64,000 bases of DNA from Cymodocea nodosa (GCA_036874045.1 CM072339.1:5091501-5155500), one strand, 5' to 3'. Numbered from the stretch's first letter, positions 46,961 to 58,374 are shown. Numbers and translations are program-made. The notes: generated by a model from the letters alone, not told the origin.

Positions 46961-46973
46961 AGCTCTAATACCA
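46961..46973 (-). other. Primer binding site of element 3 (initiator tRNA-Met)
   Basis: The minus strand reads TGGTATTAGAGCT, two bases after LTR E. Confidence 0.85.
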
Positions 46974-46975
46974 CT

Positions 46976-48696
46976 AGTAGGATCGTATGGCTACACAAGA
47001 GCGGGGTGAATTGTGTTTTTCAACATATTCGATTATAATTGAAACTTTAAAACTCAAAAATAAGTCGAGACACTATTTTCATAAAATTATTTTTATTCAA
47101 GGTTTCAATTATAATATACAATTCAATTCTCCTTAGAAATTGTAGATGCAATTATATATCGATACCATGTTTCATCTATACAATTTCATAACTACAAATA
47201 GAGAAAACTAATTTGCGAAATTTAAAACATTTCTCCTTGTTTAAGATCTTTCTTCTTCTTCTTCATCTTCTTCTTTTTTTTCTTCTTCAACAATTCTTTA
47301 GTGATGAATATCTAGTCTTTCTCTGCTTCACCAAATTTACTTTCTTTTGATACTTTAAATTTTCAGTGACATAAATCTGACATTTTCTACTTCATTGAAT
47401 TCTCTTCCATCTGATACTTCAAATCTTCAGTGACATATATCTCACCTTTTTTTGCTTCACTGAATTTTCTTCCACTTGAGAGCTTTTCCTTGAAGAGGTG
47501 TTTTTGATCCTTGAAAAGATTTTTTGTTTGGTGTGCGAGGATAACTGATCAACGAGAATTCTATGCCTTTTATACTGTATCTTCATTTCATGTGTATCCT
47601 CCACATTTAATCACTATTAGTCTTCCACTTCTTCACATCTTTTCTTTTTCCTTCATCGAAATACATACGTTCTAACCCACGTTTACATTTCAAATTTTCT
47701 TTAATCATCAATCTTGAATCTCTAAAAAATTTCCTGCAAAATAAACTTTCTCGTCTAAAATCTTTCATCAAGTGTAATAAGAAGTCGTTACTTTAATGTT
47801 AACTAAATGAATAAAACAAGTAGATATATAACTTAACATTTCTAACTTAACAAGTTCCTCATGTGCCAACTCATGTGACAAGTACTGTAGCTAACTCAAC
47901 GAACCATCTCCGTTGTGTTATAGATAACTCAACGAACTAGTAATAAACAAATGTTTTTATAATAAGAATTTTACCACGTGCAAAAATAACAACTTAAGTT
48001 TTATAACGCTAACCTAACACATTGCCTTAGTATTCAATATAGCAACTCAACGCGTTTAGTTATGTTAACTTAACGAGTTAAATATGTGCACCTCACGTGA
48101 TACAATATAACATTCGTAACTTTTAATTCACCATGTGTTTGTTAGTCATTTTATAAAACTCGAATAGTTATCTATCCATGCGTATAAAAACTCGAACAGT
48201 TATTTATCCGTGCATATAAAAACTCGAACAATTATCTAACTCTTCGATTTTCATTATCGCACTCACATGGAAAACACTAACTTAACGAGTTTGTCTCTTC
48301 TTTTACTCATTAACTTAACGAGTTCTCACGTGACCTATTTTAACCTTTAAGCCTCTAACTTAATGAGTTCTCACGTGATCTCTATATAAATAACACTCTA
48401 ACTTAACGAGTTGTCTAATTGTGCACTATTCATGATATAGAAGATAACTTTAAAACATATCATGCTTTTCAATAAAAACACATGTTAACTTAACGTTTAG
48501 TTAAATGAGAAATTAATGCAATGAAACGACTAGTTATTAACTTAGTATAATTTCAGATCCAATACAGACAAGTATTTATATCAGTAAGCTTTTTCTATAT
48601 TAATTAATGTTTTTAATTTCTTTTCACAAGCAATAGTAATTAAGCAAATATGATTACTTTCATTCAGCACACATCATCAAAACAAAATACTCAACA
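46976..48696 (-). repeat. C1 LTR E (5' LTR of element 3)
   Basis: 1721 bp. The plus-strand left end is AGTAGGAT where the other copies have TGTAGGAT, one base changed at the LTR terminus. The right end is CTCAACA. It has one to two copies of the ~32-bp repeat, fewer than LTR D, although both were identical at integration, so repeat number has changed since. Confidence 0.95.
47566..47574 (-). promoter_or_regulatory. TATA box of C1 LTR E
   Basis: TATAAAAGG on the minus strand. As the 5' LTR of a complete copy this would be the promoter of element 3. Confidence 0.55.
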
Positions 48697-48701
48697 ATAA
48701 C
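48697..48701. repeat. Target site duplication of C1 element 3, right copy
   Basis: ATAAC, identical to 35387-35391. Confidence 0.9.
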
Positions 48702-48905
48702 ATTCAACCCTCAAGCATCTAGTAGGAAGAGATGTTCCAAAAACAACTATCTTCTAGAGTTTAACATCTGAACTCCTATAGAAACACTCCATTCTATTTT
48801 TCTAATAATTGTAATTGGATCCATCGAATAGAGGAGGTTCATGAATGTTTTGACCTCAGCAAATTAAGTCATAAATTCAAATGGTTAAATCTTTATAGGG
48901 ATTAA
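48697..48905 (-). pseudogene. C2 gag, 5' portion (split by element 3)
   Basis: The minus strand reads GQNIHEPPLFDGSNYNYWKN and RMECFYRSSDVKLWKIVVFG, the classic copia Gag start. It is cut at the ATAAC target site and resumes at 35391. The normal start codon region carries a stop directly before GQN. Confidence 0.8.
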
Positions 48906-48921
48906 CCTTACTCTGATACCA
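48906..48921 (-). other. C2 primer binding site (initiator tRNA-Met)
   Basis: The minus strand reads TGGTATCAGAGTAAGG, a closer match to the tRNA-Met complement than in C1. Confidence 0.85.
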
Positions 48922-48923
48922 AT

Positions 48924-49870
48924 TGTTAGGATCATATGACTTACCAGAGGGAGGGTGAATGGTGAATATTTGTAATTTTGAATCTAATTTGATTCAATTT
49001 AATTTTAATTAATAAGTAACCTATGTATGAAATAATCAATATGTCGAGACTATATGAAACATAAGATAAAAAGCACACCAAATAATTTTTTGGTGGTTCA
49101 CCACTAACGGCCAGTCCACCCCCAAGACACTACTTGGGCTTCACTAAGTATTTTACTACTTACAATATTTGCTTTCAGGTTAAAGTAAGAACCAACACTT
49201 GAGCTTTCAGGTAGAAGCTCAGCAACCAATCTTTCCCAAGCTTTCTAGTACAAGCTCTTAGCCAATAATGAGTTTTTAGGTATAAACTCACGAACCAACA
49301 CTTTTGATTTTTCAAATAGAGTTTACATGCATGGAGCTTTCTGTACTTAAGTATGCTTGAGAATTCTTCTCTTCTATATTTGTAGAATCTATGTATGTAT
49401 CACTTGGAATTTCTTTGTAGCTCTTAATATGATAATCGTTGTTTTTATATTCCTTTTACTGCTTATATTTATACCAAGAGGTATATTGATCATTTTTCTT
49501 CTAATTGTATTTGTCCTATTGTACATACTATGCAATTAGTCCTAAATATAGTAATTTACCGTTCTATATACTGTCCTTAATGTAACCTTCCAATTCTATT
49601 TGATTTTCTAATAGTTACTTATTGTAACCTTCCGAAAACTCAAACAGGTATTTTGTAACTCTCTAAAAAACTCGAGCAGTTATACTTGTCATGTGATCTT
49701 TTAAGTTCTACACGTGTGTCTTTAAGTTCGATTACTTAAGCTTTAAACATTTCGAAGCTCTTACTTTCATTTGGCAACTTTAATTGAACTGTTTGTGTTT
49801 GCTAATCTATGAAATACAACTTGATTCTTCATAGGAATTTTTGCATTATCAAAACACAAGGGTTCTAACA
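48924..49870 (-). repeat. C2 LTR (5' LTR)
   Basis: 947 bp, TGTTAGGATC...TTCTAACA on plus, so TG...CA on minus. A TATA-like TATAAATAT is at 49465-49473 on minus, conserved at 28993-29001. The PBS on the left makes it the 5' LTR of the element whose gag is at 48697-48905 and 34111-35391. The part 49590-49760 has TAACCTTCCGAAAA-type dyads shared with other LTRs in the window. The hydrophobic plus frame at 49357-49539 is an AT-rich chance frame. Confidence 0.8.
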
Positions 49871-51604
49871 AAATAAATATATTCCAAGTTCATAACTAGA
49901 GTTATTTTTGGCATGTATTATTAACATTATATGCATGAGTTAAATGAATTTGATTATAGGTTAATGAGGGCCCTTAGATCAAACTTTGGGATCATCAATC
50001 CCTTGATGATGAGAAGGCCTATAAATAGACCTTGGGAGCTATGAGAATCCTCCCTCTTCCACTCCAAATTCAAAATTCCCCTTGGTGCTCCAAGCAAGGT
50101 GAAGGTCGAGCTCCGCTCTTGGTGTCCACTCCTCCACACGGTTCTTGAGGTAAGGATCTTCATCTTCTTGTCTTCTCCACTCCTCCATCTGGTGTTCTCC
50201 ATCTTGAGGAGGTGGAATTGCCATTGTAATCCCCTCTTTGTGGTGCTAAATTTGTGGATGAAGGAGCATTGGAGATCAACTTGAAGGTGTGGAGACTTGC
50301 ATTCATTAGTGCTCTCTGATTGTCTTCCACATTACTGCATTCTCTCCGACATTGGATCTCCAATCTGTGGAGGGAACAAGCTGCCTTGGATGTAGATGAT
50401 TGCTGGAGAAGGTAACCATCTCAAGTGGTTTGAAACAAGGGGGTGACATCCCTTGTGTTCAATCCATTGGAGGTGTGATCTTAAGGTATTAGGAGTTGGC
50501 ATATGAGTGGAGATGGAGTTTGAATTTTCAATTTCAATGTTAGATGTTTGTGAATTGTTGATGTTTGTGTTTTCCATGTGATTTCTCTATATTCTAATGT
50601 TAAATTCTTGTTGTTATTTCAATGTTCTTCAATTCTTAGTTTAGCTTTAGTTTTTGCCTTCCATGTGCTTGATTTTATGTGTCTTTGTGTGGATTTTATT
50701 CATTCTTTGTTCCTCTAACTCTAACATAGTTTAGATGTTTTTTACTTATCTCTAACCTCCTGATTTACTTGGAATTGATTGTATATAGATTATACTTAGT
50801 AGATCAGGGCATATATGGATTTAGATGTATGGTTATAAGTCTATGTATGTTAGTTTTGTAGTAGAATTGGTAGTATAATGTAGTGTAATTTTATTTTCTT
50901 GTTTAGAGTGTAACAATTAGTTATTGTGTATTGCACTCTCTTGAATGATGGATAGAGGAGAACATGAATGAGGTTTTCATGATTGATTCAAATCTATATG
51001 AAGTCATTTCTAACATATCCATGATTGTTAAGGCAATCATATGAGGAGAATGTATTTACACAAGGCATATCTCTAAGCTCTAGTGGATTTTATTTTTAAT
51101 TGTTGTTCCCTATGGACTTAACTTGTTCTTGCATGCTTTCTATAAGTGACTCTATGTGCTTGCAGTTATAAATATTAAAACTCAGTTTTGCATTAATTTC
51201 CTAACATTTAAACCACTAATAAAGATGTTGTTTACAATTTATGGAATCACCTAATGGATTGTCGTATTCTTTTGTAATTATCAATATTAATAGGAAGTTG
51301 CCAAAGAGCTTGTTGAGTTAACTATAAGTCAATGATGGTAGTTCGTTAAGTTAACTATAACTCTACAAACTTAGTTTGTTGAGTTAATTGTAAATTAACG
51401 AAGAGAGAGCAAATTAGTAGTATATATTAAACTTTGACTATGAAAATTTAAAGAGTTAAATTTCAACCATTCATTGTGGGTTCAACCTATTCTTATACAC
51501 TTATACAATAGATGTTGTGCACTTACAGTTAATTTAACAAATGAATTTACTAAACTTAAATTTTGTTTGTGGAATTACTTATTACTTATAAAAAAATACA
51601 CCAC
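49871..51604 (+). repeat. Athila/Tat-type LTR (third gypsy family), plus orientation
   Basis: The last 370 bp (51235-51604) match the end of the LTR at 685-1020: GGAATCACCTAATGGATTGTCG, the GTTGAGTTAACTATAA dyads and the block TTCAACCTATTCTTATACAC. The first ~1.2 kb differ from G1. They contain a TATA-like box at 50020 and a GC-richer transcribed-looking part (50040-50560) where several overlapping open frames occur on both strands without recognisable products. The start is not clear: C2 LTR ends at 49870 and no TG follows. The PBS is missing, because Ty3 RNase H begins at 51605. Confidence 0.65.
50020..50028 (+). promoter_or_regulatory. Possible TATA box of the 49871-51604 LTR
   Basis: CCTATAAATAGACC on plus, followed within ~35 bases by a pyrimidine-rich stretch (CCTCCCTCTTCCACTCC). 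This is the standard spacing for a plant core promoter. Confidence 0.5.
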
Positions 51605-53130
51605 CAAATGACTTTCTTTAATGAAAAGTTGGCAGAGTCACATTGCCAATGCACAACCTACTAGTTGGAGCTCTATGTTGTGGTATGTGCTCTTAAAACA
51701 TGGGAACATTATCTTATTCAATGTGAATTTGTGTTGCATATAGATCACCAAGCCTTGAAGAACATCAACATTGCCACTAATTCCAATTGTATGCATGGAC
51801 GTTGGATCGCATTCCTCTAATGCTTTGTCTTCATTATTAAACACGTCTTAAGAGCTCAAAATCAAGTCGTTGATGCCCTCAATCAACAAGTGACATTGTC
51901 GGTCGCCCTTTAGCATGAAGTCATGGGCTTCAAGTGCCTCAAGGACTCATACGCTAGTGACCCTGACTTTGGAGACATTTGGGAGAAATGTACAACAACT
52001 CATGGAGTGCTAGGCATGTTAATTCAGGATGGTTTCCTATTTCAAGGAAGCAAACTTTGCATCCCACAAGGTTCATTACAAGAGAAACTCATCTGGGACA
52101 TCTATGGCGGAGGAATGGTGGGACATGTTAGTCGAGACAAGACCATTGCGTTATTAGAAGAACGTTTCTTTTGGCCACAACTTAAGTGAGACACAATCTG
52201 ACTCATTCAACAATGTCAATGTTGTTAGGAAGCAAAAGGGCAAACTTAAAACACTGGTCTCTGCACTCCATTACCCACATTAGAAGCCCCATGGATTGAC
52301 ATTTCCATGGACTACATGTTAGGCCTACCGTGAACACGAAGGGGCTTTGATTCAATCTTTGTAATTGTAGATCAATTTTCCAAGATGGCGCACTTTGTTC
52401 CTTGCAAGAAAACAGTAGATGCCAACTATGACACACATCTGTTCTTTAAGGAAGTGGTGCACATGCACAACCTCTCTCAATCAATCACCTCATATCGAGA
52501 CTCCAAGTTCCTTTCTCACTTCTTGAAATCCTTGTGGAAAAAACTTGACACCACCCTTAACTATAGCTCCACTTGTCACCCTCAAACGGACGACCAAACT
52601 AAAGTGGTCAATCAAACCTTAGGAAACATGCTGCGTGTCGTAGCAGGTGGACGTCCTAAACAATGGGACAAAGCACTAGCACAAGTGGAATTCGCATATA
52701 ACTGCATGCCAAATAGAACTATAGGAAAAGCTCCCTTTGTCATTGTTTATGGTAGGCTTCCAAAACATGTAGTGGATTTAGCCCCACTCCTGTCAACACC
52801 CATAGATGTTGAACGTTTGCTAGCGGACATTTGTACCCTCCATCAAGAAGTTCGTCACAACATCACCCAAGCCAATGCTAAGTACAAGATGGCTACAGAT
52901 TGTCACTAGCGACGTCGGATCTTCCAACTTGGAGATCTAGTTATGCTTCCCAACAGGCACCTATTCCAAATTGAAGAACAAGAAGTTTGGGCGATGTCAC
53001 ATCATCAGCAAAATAAATGACAATGCCTACACCGGACATTTCAGCCTCACTTTCCATATCCTTGACCTTTATTGTCGCCAATTTGTTTTCATGTAACCCT
53101 TTCGAGAACGAAAGTTTGGGACAAACTTTC
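51605..53130 (+). pseudogene. Ty3/gypsy pol 3' part: RNase H and integrase (chromovirus-like)
   Basis: RNase H end: ELYVVVCALKTWEHYLIQCE and HIDHQALKNINI. Integrase zinc region: DFGDIWEKC, GSKLCIPQGSLQEKLI, GGGMVGHVSRDKTIALLEER, FFWPQLK, with its Cys pair at 52215-52225 (QCQCC). Core: PWIDISMDYMLGLP (first Asp), VIVDQFSKMAHFVPCKKT, SYRDSKFLSHF (second Asp), HPQTDDQTKVVNQTLGNMLR with Lys at the usual Glu. The end reads FQLGDLVMLP, KLKNKKFGRCHIISKINDNA and FHILDLYCRQFVF in shifted frames. No chromodomain is seen. Stops and at least two frameshifts are present. GC content is higher than in the surrounding elements. Confidence 0.85.
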
Positions 53131-53144
53131 CTGAGGACAGGCCA

Positions 53145-53640
53145 ATTGATGAAGAACACATTGTTGAGTGACGTAACTAACGACGACCATTTAATCAACG
53201 CCAGCCATTTAATCACGGAGAGGATCTCATGGCGTCATCTTTGCAAGGAGCCAACAATGTTTCTTTTATTAGTATTTTCCTAAAATAGTTAGTAGTTATT
53301 TTTGTCTTTAAATATTGGATTCGAGTAGTGGAGGGGATGCAATGTTTTCAAGTTAAGTAATATCAAGTTCCTTTCCTTCCCCATTTTGGTGTCAACCCTT
53401 CCCAGCTCCTCCCATATCTCTCTATTTTGGATTCCATCTCTCTCCCTTCCGATTCCAACTCCTTCCCTTCGGGATCCCGACCTTCTCCCTCCTTCCTGTC
53501 TGCTGCTACATTATATGCTGCTACATTATATAAGGTCTTCTCAAGTCTTCACACTCACACACTAAGGAAAATTTCCCACATGTCCATCCCTTCTTTAGTG
53601 TCACTAGCCTTTCTTCTTCTTGTGAATTGAGATGATTCAC
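53145..53640 (+). repeat. Probable LTR following the Ty3 pol fragment
   Basis: TGATGAAGAACAC lies just after the end of pol, where Ty3 chromovirus-like elements have PPT and LTR. A TTTAAATATT box (53311-53320) and a CT-rich stretch (53370-53500) follow, as in plant LTR promoters. TACATTATATGCTGC is tandemly repeated at 53506-53535. No partner LTR exists in the window, so both edges are tentative. The Ser/Pro-rich frame at 53427-53630 is not a recognisable protein. Confidence 0.4.
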
Positions 53641-54002
53641 CCATTTCTACTTCTTTCTTTAAATTACATACCTTGTAGCATTAGATTTGAGCTACTAGAT
53701 CATGAGAGCCTATATTAACGTACATGTATTTAGGGAAAATTGAAAGGCTAATTTAATTGGATACATGTGTGATACTTAATACATTCCTCATGCCTACTTG
53801 AGATGTTTACCCAAGTCCCATAGTTTGCACACCAAGCCTTATCCTTGCAGTTAAGGAATATGTTCTCTACATTCAGGTTTTTCTTAGTTTTTCTCAATTA
53901 AAACTAAGTGATGACTCCTTTTCCATTTGACCATCCTCGTTCTTCGTAAGCAGCAAGGATTAGAATTACTCTAGTGGAGTAACACACCAAGCTTTGTAGC
54001 AA
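53641..54002. other. Unassigned stretch
   Basis: 362 bp of moderately AT-rich sequence between the probable LTR and a copia RT fragment. I see no frame with family motifs, no LTR ends and no tandem repeat. Confidence 0.4.
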
Positions 54003-54590
54003 TATTCCTATGAGGTGTTATAATGGTCTTAAACAAGCCCCTAAAAACTATTTTTCTAATCTGTCTACTGTTCTTATTAAAATTGGTTTTGTGCAATTCA
54101 AGGCTGACTATTCTCACTTTACTTATAAAAAGGGTATAACCCATACTATTATATTAGTCTATATTGATGATCTGCTCATTGATGGAAATGACTCTCATTT
54201 TTTAAATAACCTGAAAGCCCATCTTCATGCTCAATTTGCTATAAAAGATCTAGGACATCTCAAGTACTTTCTTCGGTTAGAAATTGCCAACTTAGGTAAA
54301 GGAATAAACTTGTACTAGAGACAATATACCATTGATCTCCTTAACGACATGGGATTAAGTGCTTGTAAATCAAATGTTTTCTTATTAATGATTATTAGTA
54401 GCTCTACTATGATGATGATGAGCCTATAAATGATCCTATCATTTATAGAAGACTTGTAGGGAGACTTATCTTACTATTACTAGACTAAATATTTATTTTG
54501 TGATAAATCATCTTAGCCAATTCATGAATAAACCTTATGGAAAACATATGAATGTTGTTGTTTAGGTTGTTATTGTGAATAAACCTCAAA
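54003..54590 (+). pseudogene. Ty1/copia RT fragment (C-terminal part)
   Basis: It reads YNGLKQAPKNYFSNLSTVLI, QFKADYSHFTYKKG, ILVYIDDLLIDGND (the YxDD site as YIDD), then FAIKDLGHLKYFLRLEIA. After a stop it continues QYTIDLLNDMGLSACKSN and, with frame changes, DPIIYRRLVGRLI and NHLSQFMNKPYGKHMN. This is the RT-RNase H connection of copia elements outside the Sirevirus lineage, judging by its wording (SKADYSLFTYKKG-type). No LTR belonging to it is seen. Confidence 0.85.
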
Positions 54591-54627
54591 CAATCTCCAA
54601 GACCAAGTATATTTTTTAAAGCAACTA

Positions 54628-54652
54628 CTAGTTGGGCTAGTTACCCAACTAC
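54628..54652. repeat. Short hairpin
   Basis: TAGTTGGG (54629-54636) and CCCAACTA (54644-54651) can pair over eight bases with a seven-base loop. It lies ~40 bp before the tandem repeat. Role unknown. Confidence 0.4.
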
Positions 54653-54690
54653 TAGAAGGTCCGCCACACGATTTACACACGAAAATTCAC

Positions 54691-55385
54691 CATCTTCCGC
54701 TGTGTCAGGATGATGGAAAATCCTGTCTATAACACCATCATGCACACGAAAATCGCCTTCCCTGTCATGCATGCAAAACCCTCGCCAACGACACCACCAC
54801 CATGCAAGCAATTTTTTCCCTTTCTCGTCATGCACATGAAACCAATTCCTTCCAAATTAGGGTGTTAGTGTACGAGGAAAAGGTTGGGAAAGGAAAGGAA
54901 TTCATACGATTTCCATCATAAAAACGGTGGGAGACAAACAAGGTTCCCATCTTCCGCTGTGTCAAAATGATGGAAAATCCTGTCTATAACACCATCATGC
55001 ACACGAAAATCGCCTTCCCTGTCATGCATGCAAAACCCTCGCCAACACCACCACCACTATGCAAGCAATTTTTTCCCTTTCTCGTCATGCACATGAAACC
55101 AATTCCATCCAAATTAGGGTGTTAGTGTATGAGGAAAAGGTTGGGAAAGGAATTCACACGATTTCCATCATAAAAACGGTGGGAGACAAACAAGTTTCCC
55201 ATCTCCCGCTGTGTCAAAATGATGGAAAATCCTGTCTATAACACCATCATGCACACGAAAATCACCTTCCCTCTCATGCACGCAAAACACTCGCCAACAA
55301 CACCACCACCATGCAAGCAATTTTTTCCCTTTCTCGTCATGCACATGAAACCCTTGCCGACGACGACACCACCAAGCATAGGATT
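54691..55385. repeat. Tandem repeat, ~255-bp unit, about 2.7 copies
   Basis: Units start with CATCTTCCGCTGTGTCA at 54691, again at 54948, and as CATCTCCCGCTGTGTCA at 55200: periods of 257 and 252 bp. Inside each unit a shorter motif, CATGCACACGAAAA / CATGCACATGAAACC, recurs three to four times. Copies are very alike, so the array is young relative to the transposons around it. The third unit diverges after ~55345. Open frames through the array (for example 55059-55464 plus, 55168-55407 minus) arise from the repeat and are not called as genes. Confidence 0.85.
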
Positions 55386-57560
55386 TTTTCACTTTCCCCT
55401 CATGCATACGAAACTGCAGACACCAACAACGATACCACTACACCACCAATATGCCCCTGATTGACTACAAGTGTTATTTCTAAAAAAATAAAAATTCTTA
55501 AAGCGTTAATCACTTTTATTTTTTTCAAATATAAAAATAGTTATATGAAAGTTGAAGTTAATGACGTTCATGCACAACTTTCTTTCAAATTTTTAAATGT
55601 GTACAGATATTTAAATTTTAAATTTCATCGTATTTCTATATATAGTTGCATGAACACCCTTAAAAGAAAAATACTTTCCATCGCTTTTCTATTTCCCATC
55701 AATTTTCTATTTTCTTAACTTTTCATTCTCAGCGGAATTTAAGTGTACAGATACCTTTTTGATCACTAGACTTGAGGAAAATGCAATGGAAATAGAGAAC
55801 ACTCTTGATCCACGGTACCAAATCAAATTTTTGTTGCCATTGTAATCCTAACAAGAAGGTCTCAATGTCAATCTTAATCTCACCCTTTTGCTCAGGGCAC
55901 TTGATCATTTTTCATGGGCCGTTTCACTTTTGTCCGTGGGCATGATGACCTGAGTGAATTCCTAGTTGGATGTCACCTGTCCCCCAAGTTAATGGCAAAA
56001 GGACCCTCTCTACCAGCTTTCAGCTCTGGGAGACACCTCCTCTCTTTTATTCCTTTTGGTCTTTTGGTCGTTTGGAGGCACTCCTCCCCCTTACAAATGC
56101 ACAACTCTCCCAACAAATCATCATCTCCCCCCTTATCTTTTTTTTAATTCTTTCGGTTGCCAACTAACATTTATAACAAAACAACAGGTCGGCCTATGAT
56201 CCCCGTGTCTCTTAAAAGAGAAAGTAGCACGTAGGCATCAAAATTCCTACATTTTAGACTAACGACAAGACACAATGCAACGCTTGATATATCTGTGTGT
56301 TGGGGCATATGATTCCTAGATATGGTCTTCTTCTTCTTTCAGCAATGAACGACAGAATATCCAACTTTAAAAGAACGAGTGAGAGAACAAGTGGCCTAAC
56401 CGATATTGGCAAGGCGTTGCCACTAGTTTAGATTATCCTCCTCATCCAAGAAGTTGATCAAGCCCACACAAACCAGAATGGAATATGCCACCAAGAACTG
56501 CACAACAACGCGTTCAAGATCCTTGGTAATATTAGTTGTTAGGAGTCTATGCTCAGCAAATTAATGCGCCAAGGTAATCCTCATATTCGGAAGAATATGC
56601 CAAACCTTGGCATCCATCACTTGAAATTCCCATGAAGAATGCGCGAAGCGTAATCTTCTTTGCTCCACAGATTACAGTGGATTAGATACTCAACTGCTGA
56701 TGAAGAATGCCATTAGCAGCAGATTAATTTAGGGAATATGGTCCTTGGGATCTTAAAGGTACCATTGCTCTAGAAACGTGGGCAACTGTTGGAATAAGCG
56801 AAGAAGAGACGTCTTCTTTACTCGTAATTAATTGAGTTTTAGTTACACATTCACATTTCAATAATACATGAAAGTTGTCTCCTACCATCTCTTTTACCGT
56901 GAGTTTGAAGTCCTTAAAAATTAAGGTTCGAAATTTGTAGCGTTCTTTAGAAATTAATTTTCTAGACTCCGGTTCCATACATACAAGGATGCTTTCAGGA
57001 TTTAAATAAGATGTCACAAATGAGAAGAGATGCTGGAATAGTGTCTTGTTGGAAAATGTAGAGATAAATCTTGCAGATATTTAAGGCGAAATCTCTTCTC
57101 TTATAATCAACTGATCTAGAATCAAATGTTCACATCATCAACAACAATATTTTTTTCACAATTGTACTCTCCTTGTCCCGAAAAACTTAGCATACAAATT
57201 CAATGCAAGATCGGTTAACTTAGTCAATCAGAAGCTCAATCTTAGATTTTTCATGGGTTCGTACTTAAGACTGGAGCATGCTTTTGAAATAATTTAAACA
57301 GTTGCAGCAAAATGCCTATATGGTCTGATGATGCTGATGCTGGTACTGACCTAAGTCAAGGCGTTGGCCAGTTCTGCATTTCATGGATTGCGTATTTAAC
57401 TTTTTGAAATGAAAGGAAGAGTGAAAAAATATCCAACTGAATAATCTTTCCAGAGAATATATGTATAATATCCAACTGAATAAACTGCAGTCTTTAACCT
57501 AATGATGTTTCCAAGAAGTTAACATGATCAGCATCTTAATAAAGGATAATGCATGGAAGG
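55386..57560. other. Unassigned region
   Basis: About 2.2 kb with no LTR ends, PBS, PPT or conserved protein motif that I can recognise. 55480-55740 is very AT-rich. 55900-56160 and 56230-56760 are closer to balanced base composition and could be old gene or transposon sequence. A minus frame at 56724-57017 (97 codons) has ordinary amino-acid composition but no motif I know. Confidence 0.4.
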
Positions 57561-57822
57561 AAACTTAACTTTCTCAACATGATAGATGCCTTCTTAGGCT
57601 ACAGCCAAATATGTATGCACCAAGATAATGAAGAGAATACTACATTTATCACTCCTTAAAGTACTATCGTAGAGTTATGCCTTTTAGCATCAAGAATGTT
57701 GAAGCCCTACTAGAGGTTATTATTGAATATGTTTACAATGAAATTCATTAGCCGTGGAGGCTTACATTGATGATGTGATCAAACAAGAGGATGACCTACT
57801 AAAGGCATTCACCATGATATGA
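57561..57822 (+). pseudogene. Ty3/gypsy RT fragment (Tat/Athila-like)
   Basis: It reads FLNMIDAFLGYSQICMHQDN then TTFITP, corresponding to the gypsy DAFSGYNQI...EKTAFITP motif. After a frame change it gives YRRVMPFSIKNVEALLEVI and, in the next frame, EAYIDDVIKQEDDLLKAF, with the YIDD catalytic site. It is about 85 codons, then copia integrase begins without a boundary signal. Confidence 0.75.
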
Positions 57823-57842
57823 AATTTTTTTCCAATTAATTT

Positions 57843-58374
57843 AGATAATACATGGTTATGGCAACATAGACTAGATCATATTCATATAAAATAGCTAGAT
57901 AAGTTAGCTAAGAAGAACTTAGTAGATAGTTTACCTAATTTAAGATTTAAGAAGGAAAAAATATGTGATGCATATGGTTAGGAAAACATAAGAAGAGTTT
58001 TTTCAAATCTAATAAGCAAATTATATTTGAAAGAATTTTGAAATTAATTCACATAAATTTATTTAGTCCTACTAGAACTGAAATTTTAAGTGGAAAGAGA
58101 TGTTTTTGTTCTAATAGATGATTTTTCAAGATATACTTGGGTTATTTTTCTAAGACATAAGAGTGTAGTATTTGAGAAGTTTAAGATTTTTCTAAATCTA
58201 GTTCAAAATGAAAAGTAATTGAAAGTTCAAAAAATTAAAAGTGATCATGGAGGGAAGTTTGAAAATGAAAATATAGAAAAACTTTGCCAAGATTTAGGAA
58301 TAGAATATAGATTTACTTTTCCTAGAGTCCTTTCTCATAATGGAATTGTAAAAAGAAAGAATAGATATTGTTTA
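57843..58374 (+). pseudogene. Ty1/copia integrase fragment (Sirevirus-type)
   Basis: It begins TWLWQHRLDHIHIK (zinc-binding His region), continues LDKLAKKNLVDSLPNLRF and KEKICDAYG, then VLIDDFSRYTWVIFLRHKSV, FLNLVQNEK, KIKSDHGGKFENENIEKLCQ (second catalytic Asp) and SHNGIVKRKNRY, with Lys at the usual Glu. The wording is nearer to C2-type than C1-type integrase. Several stops are present. It ends at a G1 leader at ~58375. Confidence 0.85.

Larger units (their letters stand above)
35392..48696 (-). mobile_element. C1 element 3: complete Sirevirus-type Ty1/copia retrotransposon
   Basis: It is 13,305 bp, bounded by LTR D and LTR E and by matching ATAAC duplications, so it is one undisturbed integration. 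The order on the minus strand is LTR E, PBS, gag, protease, integrase, RT, RNase H, spacer, ORF3, PPTs, LTR D. It landed inside the gag gene of a C2 element in the same orientation. Every ORF has stops, yet large parts stay in one frame, mainly in ORF3 and integrase. It is the best reference for the C1 family here. Confidence 0.95.

Noticed and set aside
49357..49539. Small hydrophobic 60-residue plus frame
   Set aside because: It lies antisense within the C2 LTR, and T-rich DNA gives Ile/Leu/Phe-rich frames by chance.
49954..50577. Six overlapping frames on both strands
   Set aside because: They overlap heavily, lack motifs and lie in the R/U5-like part of an Athila-type LTR.
53427..53630. 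Ser/Pro-rich frame as a signal-peptide protein
   Set aside because: CT-rich LTR leader gives Ser/Pro/Leu codons; no family match and no stable start context.
54641..55464. Frames of 60-81 codons on both strands in the tandem repeat
   Set aside because: The frames repeat with the ~255-bp unit and differ in start and end between units.
56724..57017. 97-codon minus frame
   Set aside because: Reasonable composition, but no motif, no neighbour of known function and no other support.
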